The notes below the pieces were generated by a model. It did not search any database and was not told where the DNA came from. It worked only from the letters and a program-made list of their open reading frames with translations. The translations under genes and the position numbers were made by a program. Source: Candidatus Aenigmatarchaeota archaeon (GTDB taxonomy: Archaea > Aenigmatarchaeota > Aenigmatarchaeia > CG10238-14). From it: a DNA stretch of 35,005 nucleotides. This document shows positions 29,018 through 35,005 of the stretch, in pieces (positions within the stretch are counted from its first letter, which is position 1; the number at the start of each line of letters is the position of its first letter). The stretch covers positions 1 to 35,005 of the forward strand of contig JAFCCM010000014.1 of NCBI GenBank assembly GCA_017610225.1. Reading direction: 5' to 3'.

Positions 29018-31498
29018 ATGACTGACCTATTATCAGAACAAGTATATCTATCAAGAGATAGTATTAGAGAACAGATAACTGCCGAAGTTAAGAATTACAT
29101 GGAACTTAATAATGTAGATCTTACGAAATCATCATTCCTTAGTTTTATAATAGATATAACATCAACCCTTACAGGAAACTTATTATTTTATCAGTTATCA
29201 ACATATAGAGAATTTTTCTTAACTAAAGCACAACTTCCAGAATCAATATTAAATTTGTCTTCATTTCTCGGGTATAATACAACAGAAGCAACTCCTGCAA
29301 CAGTGAATGTTCTTATGAACATACCTTTAACATTTGATGACCCTTTAGTTCAATTTTCAATTCCTGATGGTTTTGTTTTTTCTGCTGATGGGGATGTTGA
29401 GTTTAGAACGTATTATACAACAACTTTAACAATTGAAAGCAACACAACTGTTACAATTCAAGTAGCAGAAGATAACAAACGATTTACATTACCTTATGAT
29501 ATTAATAGTGGTGTTTTAAGTTTTGTTCTTCCTTTAAGACAAATTAAAGAAACAATTCAAGAATTTCAAATTGATAGCGACACACAGGAATTTCAATTTG
29601 TTACATTAGATGTTCCGATAACTGGAGAAGTAGCTTCTCTAGATGTTAAAATACAGGAACCTGGAAGTTCTGCATATACTCAATGGACTGAGTTTAACAG
29701 TTTATTTTTAATGTCTGCAACTGATAAAGGTTATGTATCACGAAGAACAGACTCTGGAAGGCGGTTAACATTTGGCAATAATTTAATTGGAGTTCAACCA
29801 ACAGCCGGATCAAGTGTTTTAGTGACAGTAACAACAACTGCAGGGGCAGACGGAAATGTTATTGCTGGTTCAATTCGTGATGGTGAAAGAATTTATGTTA
29901 CAACTGTATCAGGAATAAATGAAGTTGTTTCTTATGAAGTAATTAATTCATCTCCTGCATTTGGTGGTGTTGATGAAGAATCTCTTGAAGAAGTAAGGAG
30001 CAATTCAATTGCTTCCATTTCAACACTAAATAGATTGGTGACAGAAAATGATTATAAAAATATTAATGTTGTTGTGCCTGATTCACCGATTGCTCAGAAC
30101 TCGTTACCTGTATTGAAACGATCTGATCTTCAGGTAAATGAGATTGAATTGTTCAGTGGTATTTTATTTGGGACAGGTACTACTGAGATTGATAATCTGG
30201 TTCCTACTCGAAACGCTGTATGGACAGTTCCTGATACCCAATCAACAATAGCAAGAGATGCTGAAATTACAATAGGGGATGATACCTATTATTCAATGTT
30301 TGAAATTTCAATTGATACTCTTAATACTGTTGGACAGTATGAATATTTAATTTATGCTCTTGAGTTATTGCCAGCTCTTCAAACAAGTTATGGCGAAACA
30401 TATGATCTTTATTGTGATAAATTAGAAGTTTCTCGTAGTGGTACACAAGGTATATATAAATTATATTATAAATCGGAAGAAACAGATGCTGATCAAGCTA
30501 CATGTGAGATGGTCATTCAATCTAGTGGTTCTGTAAGACCAATGACTAATGATGCAACTGCTGGGTATTTTATATATACATTTGATCCTTATACTGATAT
30601 TCCTCTTGGTGAACAAACATATGAGTTCAATATTGAGGATCCAAGTTCAACTGACATTGCTCAATATTCAAACAAACTAACTTTTAGGGGTGACCTAAGT
30701 ACATTTATGAGATCAAATGTTGAAATTGATAGTACCTCAATAATTGTTTATGATGTTCCTGTAATTGAAAAAACATATTATGATGGAATAAGCAAACTAG
30801 ATTTTGAGTTACAAGTAATGCAAACATTAATTTCATCTCTCGATTTAGAAGATGTTAAAATGTTAACTGATTTTACAAATATAAAATTTACAAATACTTA
30901 TGGACTTCTTCAAAATATGGCATTGAATGAAGCAACGATTTCTGCTGTTCTTGACATTGTTACGGCGTTGCCAATAGGATGTGCTGTAGATAGTAGATAT
31001 ATTTTTGCACCCACATCGGGCGATGATACACATCAAGATAATATAATAAAATGTACAGATTCAACAGCTGGAACATTTATATATGAAGAAACTGTTGCTG
31101 ATGCAATTACTTATGTTACAAGTCAAGGGGAAAATTATATTTTCTCAGAACGTGGGTGGATTCCATTACCTGAATATACAATACCATTAGAAATTGAAAT
31201 TGAAGTTTTCAGATCAACTTCATTTAGTGGGACTATTACAGCATTAACAAATACTGTACGTGAAACTCTTTATGAAGCATTTGAAGATCGGTTCGGTACA
31301 AATGCAACAATTTATAGATCGGAGATAATTGATATTATACATAACATTGATGGTGTTAGTCATTGTCGTCTTAGAAAACCAGAAACAAGTATTTTTTTCA
31401 ATTTTGAGTTGAAGAATTTGACTCAAGCTCAATTATTAAGGTATGGTCCAGAATATGTTTTCTTTACAGAAGATTCTATAACAGTTAGGGTGATATAA
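29018..31498 (+). CDS. gp6 / baseplate J-like wedge protein
   Basis: An 826-residue protein with AGGAGAT upstream. Baseplate J features are clear: N-terminal helices with KNYMELNNVDLTKSSFLSFIIDI, LSSFLGYNTTEATPATVNVLM, a mid-region GRRLTFGNNLIGVQPTAGSSVLVTV..TTAGADGNVIAGSI, then the hallmark FGGVDEESLEEVRSNSIAS and RLVTENDYKNI (about 325-350). The C-terminal 100 residues (LEIEIEVFRSTSFSG..., YRSEIIDIIHNIDGVSHCRL) match the dimerisation end of gp6-type proteins. In the virion it forms the wedge ring that triggers sheath contraction. Confidence 0.9.
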   Translation: MTDLLSEQVYLSRDSIREQITAEVKNYMELNNVDLTKSSFLSFIIDITSTLTGNLLFYQLSTYREFFLTKAQLPESILNLSSFLGYNTTEATPATVNVLMNIPLTFDDPLVQFSIPDGFVFSADGDVEFRTYYTTTLTIESNTTVTIQVAEDNKRFTLPYDINSGVLSFVLPLRQIKETIQEFQIDSDTQEFQFVTLDVPITGEVASLDVKIQEPGSSAYTQWTEFNSLFLMSATDKGYVSRRTDSGRRLTFGNNLIGVQPTAGSSVLVTVTTTAGADGNVIAGSIRDGERIYVTTVSGINEVVSYEVINSSPAFGGVDEESLEEVRSNSIASISTLNRLVTENDYKNINVVVPDSPIAQNSLPVLKRSDLQVNEIELFSGILFGTGTTEIDNLVPTRNAVWTVPDTQSTIARDAEITIGDDTYYSMFEISIDTLNTVGQYEYLIYALELLPALQTSYGETYDLYCDKLEVSRSGTQGIYKLYYKSEETDADQATCEMVIQSSGSVRPMTNDATAGYFIYTFDPYTDIPLGEQTYEFNIEDPSSTDIAQYSNKLTFRGDLSTFMRSNVEIDSTSIIVYDVPVIEKTYYDGISKLDFELQVMQTLISSLDLEDVKMLTDFTNIKFTNTYGLLQNMALNEATISAVLDIVTALPIGCAVDSRYIFAPTSGDDTHQDNIIKCTDSTAGTFIYEETVADAITYVTSQGENYIFSERGWIPLPEYTIPLEIEIEVFRSTSFSGTITALTNTVRETLYEAFEDRFGTNATIYRSEIIDIIHNIDGVSHCRLRKPETSIFFNFELKNLTQAQLLRYGPEYVFFTEDSITVRVI

Positions 31499-31503
31499 TA
31501 TAT

Positions 31504-32622
31504 ATGGAAGAATTATTAGCAAAAGCAAAAATAAAAGATTCACAATTAAAAAGTTTAATTTCACGGATCGTTGCTAAGAATCTTAGCTCATTAGCTGAAC
31601 CGTGTTTTTATCCAGAGTTGAAAAAACATTATTATGAATTTCTTAAGTTATGTGGATTAACAGAAAAAGATGTTAAAGAATTTGTAAAGCGTAGGTGGGT
31701 AGGAAAAAAGGAAGCAAGGTTTTCCACAAATACAAATTCGATTGCAAACTTTTTAATTTTTCTTATGCAATATTATCTAAAGAAAAAAGATAAGCAAACA
31801 TACAACTATGTTATGGTTTTGTATAATATTCGTCATTATGCTAATTTGATGCATAAACATTTTAAGTTTTGTAATCCCGATGCATTTAAATATGCATTAG
31901 AGACATTGACAAAAACACATTTATTCGCAAGAGAAAAAACAATATCAAATGCTATTTATTATATGGCTCAAGTAATGATAAAACGATGGACATCTGCATT
32001 ACAAACAAATGATCTTGATGCAATTGGAATGTTTATGCGGGAAAGTCGTCACCGTGTTTCACAAAGTATAAAGAGTTTTGCTCAAACATATTATAAAATT
32101 GCTGAACAAGGTGTTGGAATTAAATCAGATGAAGCTACTGGTGAAGATGATGAGAATAGTTATCAAGCACAATCAGGAGCAAAATCAACAAAACTTATTG
32201 ATGATACTACTAAAAAGATTACAATTTATAATTATTCAGATAGAAAGTCTCAAGAGGAAGCAAGAAAAATTTCTAAAATTAATTCTTCTCTTGCAACTCA
32301 AATTATAAGTAAGTTAAATAATACAAAATATTCTGATCAAATAAGATTGATCTTTAAACTTTATATTAAGGGCATTACGACAACTAATCAATTATGCGGA
32401 AAAGATTATGAAAAATATATTAGAGAGTTAATGTCTTTGAAAAGAACACGCCAAAAAGTTTATTTCAAACAACAAATTAACATCCTGTTAATTAAATTAT
32501 TAAAAGATTTCAAGTACATGAAGAAGTATGAAAAGCTAACTCCACAAACTCAATTTCTTATTAATTTATTTCTTGCATATTATCTAACTATGTTAATGAG
32601 AAAAAGTATTTGTATTAAGTAG
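31504..32622 (+). CDS. Unknown helical, Lys-rich protein ending the baseplate operon
   Basis: A 372-residue protein, basic and almost wholly helical (KFCNPDAFKYALETLTKTHLF, NAIYYMAQVMIKRWTSAL), with a flexible acidic insert near 205-235 (SDEATGEDDENSYQAQSG). The ribosome site is weak (AGGGTGA). It follows the gp6-like gene by 5 bases, so coupled expression is likely. Its 3' end overlaps the opposite-strand tube-initiator gene by 8 bases, with no terminator between them. It could be an assembly factor or an internal virion protein. The family is not recognised. Confidence 0.6.
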   Translation: MEELLAKAKIKDSQLKSLISRIVAKNLSSLAEPCFYPELKKHYYEFLKLCGLTEKDVKEFVKRRWVGKKEARFSTNTNSIANFLIFLMQYYLKKKDKQTYNYVMVLYNIRHYANLMHKHFKFCNPDAFKYALETLTKTHLFAREKTISNAIYYMAQVMIKRWTSALQTNDLDAIGMFMRESRHRVSQSIKSFAQTYYKIAEQGVGIKSDEATGEDDENSYQAQSGAKSTKLIDDTTKKITIYNYSDRKSQEEARKISKINSSLATQIISKLNNTKYSDQIRLIFKLYIKGITTTNQLCGKDYEKYIRELMSLKRTRQKVYFKQQINILLIKLLKDFKYMKKYEKLTPQTQFLINLFLAYYLTMLMRKSICIK

Positions 32623-33904
32623 TAGTTATAAAATCCGGATTCGACTCTTCAGTTAATGACTCTTCAATGTTTGCCACTTCAGTAGGTACTCTACTATCAA
32701 CTTCTTTTTCCAAAACTGTAGGTGATTGCCTTCTTCTCGCTGCTTCATTTTTTGCACTAAGCGAATCCCTAGCATTTTTTGCTGCAGGATTTTGTACAGG
32801 TGATAACGCCGAAATTTTAATGTTTGGCCCATCTGATGCTCCAGCGAATATTTTAGCACTATTTCTCATTTCATTTCTTGTAAATGATTGTACGCCTTCG
32901 ATATCCTCCATCCCATGAAGATAATTTCTTAATGTTGGTCTATCAGATTGAAAATTAGTCGTAGTTTCAACTACCATTGTTGAATACAAACTTGTAAAAT
33001 CAATTCTAACATCAACCATTGCTAATTGTTGGTTGAATGATATTTGTTGTTGATCTCCACCTTTTACAATTGTGACATTTGTAATAACAGCAGGATCTAA
33101 TTTATAAATTCCAGCCGATCTAACACGTAAGAAAAATGGCCATTTGAATGTTTTTCCATCATGAGATTGTGGTAACGTCAAAGATAATATTGCTGCAATT
33201 GGACCTAGAATATGTCTTTTTGTTGATAACTTATTTCCTGGATTTGGATTATATAATCGAACAGTTGCTGTATATGATGGAGTGAATCCACTGTTTCTCC
33301 AAATCATCGGAAAGTCTACTCTATTACCACCTAACATTTTATTAATTGTATTTAATGCCCCTCCTAAAAACCGACTTTGTTGCCCAACATTTTGCATCAT
33401 TCTTTCTAACCCCTGTACACCGCTTATTAACCCCTCTGCCCCACTTTTAACCATACCTGCAGCACCACCTTCAACGTCTTCAAACGCCGCCGCCGTTCCG
33501 GCAGCCAACTTTTTTGCACCTTCAGTACCTGTTTCCGAGTTAGTAATTTGAGCTAATTGTTGCATCCCTTGTGAGGCAACATCTGTAAATTTTTGAAGGA
33601 AAGTTTCTCCGTATTCATTTGTAAATGAATCTGTTGGAAAGTTGTCAGCAATAAATGCTAATTTGAGTCCTTTTGTAGGCAGCCGAAACCCATGCCTTTT
33701 TAATATTGATGCATATCTCTCTATTCCTGGTCCGGTGTCTACTCTAAATAATGTTAACCCAGATTCAAAATTAGCAAGACCAGGTATAATTTCTACAACT
33801 GGCATACTATTCAGAATTGCAGTATCGCTTACATGTGATCTTGGTGGCAATCCAAATATACCATTGAATCCTGTTAATTTCATTACGTTTGAGTTATCAG
33901 CCAT
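32615..33904 (-). CDS. Probable tail tube initiator / baseplate hub protein (gp48/gp54-like)
   Basis: A 429-residue protein whose ribosome site AAGGAG overlaps the stop of the tape measure gene, implying coupling. Residues about 1-110 are compact (TGFNGIFGLPPRSHVSDTAILN...). Residues 110-185 are an Ala/Gly-rich flexible stretch. Residues about 190-320 form the conserved core: VDFPMIWRNSGFTPSYTATVRLYNPNPGNKL, HILGPIAAILSLTLP, WPFFLRVRSAGIYKLDPAVITNVTIVKGGDQQQ and VDVRIDFTSLYSTMV. Such cores occur in proteins capping the hub and starting tube polymerisation in large myophages. The C-terminal 90 residues are disordered and charged. The gp48/gp54 label is by context and resemblance. Confidence 0.6.
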   Translation of the reverse strand: MADNSNVMKLTGFNGIFGLPPRSHVSDTAILNSMPVVEIIPGLANFESGLTLFRVDTGPGIERYASILKRHGFRLPTKGLKLAFIADNFPTDSFTNEYGETFLQKFTDVASQGMQQLAQITNSETGTEGAKKLAAGTAAAFEDVEGGAAGMVKSGAEGLISGVQGLERMMQNVGQQSRFLGGALNTINKMLGGNRVDFPMIWRNSGFTPSYTATVRLYNPNPGNKLSTKRHILGPIAAILSLTLPQSHDGKTFKWPFFLRVRSAGIYKLDPAVITNVTIVKGGDQQQISFNQQLAMVDVRIDFTSLYSTMVVETTTNFQSDRPTLRNYLHGMEDIEGVQSFTRNEMRNSAKIFAGASDGPNIKISALSPVQNPAAKNARDSLSAKNEAARRRQSPTVLEKEVDSRVPTEVANIEESLTEESNPDFITTT

Positions 33905-33915
33905 TATTTATCTCC

Positions 33916-35004
33916 TTATGTATTACCTGCTGCAAGTGAAGCTGCAAGTGCTTCGCTTCCTGTTGAGTATGATGGTGGTCCTGATGGAAATGGGCTCATA
34001 CCACCACCAACATTTGTGGATGTATTACTTGTGACAACATTGTTTGTTGTAACAACAGTAGTTTTATTTCTTGACTCAGTATTTTTATCACTATTGTCAT
34101 TAAGTTTATTTGTTTGTCTATTCATTCTATCTTCTTCTGCTTTTTGTTTTGCAGCTTCCTCATCTGCATATATTTTAGCAATTTCTGCTGAAGATAATTT
34201 ATCTCGTTGTGCATCTGTAACAAGTGCAGGTTTTCCTTCTAATGCACGTTCAAGACTTTTTGACATATCTCCACTCTGTATAGATTTTACGCTTCGTTTT
34301 GCCCACTTATATGCTTTACCAATAATAGGAAGACCTGATAACCATCCATCCACTACGTTCCCTATATTTTTTAATGCAGCTACCAATCGTGGAATTGGAA
34401 AGAAAAAATCATAGAGCATTTGTTTAAGTTTATCACCAGAGAACATACCTACAAGATTTTTAAATATTCCTGAAATAAATCCTCCAATCATTCCCATGAA
34501 ATTTTTAAATTTTTCCCATATTGCTCCAATCCACCCTGGTCCACTTAATTTTTCATCAATCCAATTCCATACTTTCTTTGCTGCGAATTTTAACACAACA
34601 TTAATACTTTTGATTACCTGACTGACTAATTGAAATGGAAATATTGCGATTTTCCAAATTGCTTTAGCAATATCAGCAATACCAGACATTGACTTTGAGA
34701 TACCTTCTGATAGTTTTGGTCCACCAACGAATCCAAGAATCATTCCAGCTGCACCACCGATAGCACCACCAATTAAAGTTCCGAAACCAGGAACAATCGA
34801 CCCTATTGCTGCTCCAAGTGCACTACCTTTCATTGCTCCAGACATTGCTCCTTTAGCACCGGTATCTGTTCCGCCAATAAAACCTGCAAGACCTCTTACA
34901 ATAAAGTTTCCAACAAAACCTTTTGCATCACCACTCATGATTGCTTGGGCCATATCCCACAGAGCCATACCACCACCAACTACTACCCCGCCAGCAGCTC
35001 CAGC
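33916..35004 (-). CDS. C-terminal part of a probable tape measure protein (gene continues past the window)
   Basis: The frame is open through the window's right edge; the 12 codons before the first ATG (34968) encode a Gly/Ala/Val stretch (AGAAGGVVVGGG), so that ATG is probably internal. The 362 visible residues start with alternating Gly/Ala hydrophobic segments (GSALGAAIGSIVPGFGTLIGG, then GGAIGGAAGMILGFVGG), typical of tape-measure membrane-active regions. Amphipathic helices with many Trp/Phe follow, then a Lys/Glu helix near 265-295 and a flexible Asn/Thr/Ser-rich tail (TTVVTTNNVVTSNTSTNVGG). A tape measure sets tail length and enters the host envelope at injection. It lies on the strand opposite to sheath and tube. 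Confidence 0.7.
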   Translation of the reverse strand, partial: AGAAGGVVVGGGMALWDMAQAIMSGDAKGFVGNFIVRGLAGFIGGTDTGAKGAMSGAMKGSALGAAIGSIVPGFGTLIGGAIGGAAGMILGFVGGPKLSEGISKSMSGIADIAKAIWKIAIFPFQLVSQVIKSINVVLKFAAKKVWNWIDEKLSGPGWIGAIWEKFKNFMGMIGGFISGIFKNLVGMFSGDKLKQMLYDFFFPIPRLVAALKNIGNVVDGWLSGLPIIGKAYKWAKRSVKSIQSGDMSKSLERALEGKPALVTDAQRDKLSSAEIAKIYADEEAAKQKAEEDRMNRQTNKLNDNSDKNTESRNKTTVVTTNNVVTSNTSTNVGGGMSPFPSGPPSYSTGSEALAASLAAGNT

Positions 35005-35005
35005 G

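Noticed and set aside
33282..34414. Long plus-strand open frames opposite the tape measure and tube-initiator genes
   Set aside because: They lack ribosome sites and domain-like sequence; they mirror Gly/Ala/Lys-rich codons of the minus-strand genes.

Overview
The window looks like the tail, baseplate and lysis part of a large contractile-tailed (myovirus-like) phage genome. It is strongly AT-rich, densely packed, and has many ATGA or TAATG gene overlaps. Recognisable virion genes are a tail sheath (17368-19317), a tail tube (24130-24864), a gp26/gp51-type baseplate protein (25693-26484), a gp25-type wedge protein (26664-27110), a gp6/J-type wedge protein (29018-31498), a tail-protein-I/gp7-like protein (11729-14302), a probable tube-initiator protein (32615-33904, minus) and the C-terminal end of a probable tape measure (33916 to the right edge, minus). 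A TibC-like heptosyltransferase and a spanin-like protein suggest a Gram-negative host. The phage lineage cannot be fixed from sequence alone.

Layout. 1-2400: a very large multidomain enzyme, open at the left edge, joining methyltransferase, kinase-like, methyltransferase and autotransporter-type O-heptosyltransferase regions. 2465-6063: a tandem array of small virion-type proteins sharing the N-terminal signature DGxGxG...NRL. 6086-9021: further accessory virion proteins, including two SPRY-domain paralogues. 9033-11063: a lysis-like group (DUF5675 protein, multi-pass holin-like protein, spanin-like protein) followed by an HD-domain protein. 11064-14302: baseplate genes. 14421-17267: a metallophosphoesterase and two virion-type proteins, each behind a copy of a conserved intergenic motif. 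17368-19317: sheath. 19425-20384: HNH homing endonuclease. 20434-23441: an opposite-strand five-gene cassette (membrane protein, radical SAM-SPASM enzyme, two proteins with the same KF(D)xVTNSSSxSFIV start, second membrane protein). 23580-32622: HAD phosphatase, tube and baseplate genes. 32615-35005: tube initiator and tape measure on the minus strand, converging on the baseplate operon.

Four things stand out. (1) The radical SAM-SPASM/NSSSSSF cassette resembles a peptide- or protein-modifying module and sits beside a homing endonuclease. (2) The phage-borne methyltransferase-kinase-like-methyltransferase-heptosyltransferase polyprotein has an intact four-cysteine finger. (3) Nine copies of a TTAGAACAAA-centred motif lie in intergenic gaps just ahead of plus-strand genes. 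One sits in the loop of a perfect 15-bp hairpin whose right arm contains the ribosome binding site of the homing endonuclease. (4) A coding segment without its own start codon follows the gp26-like gene and is reached by a +1 (or -2) shift at TTT TTT CGT, which suggests a frameshifted fusion.

All calls come from reading the sequence and recalled family features. No database search was run.
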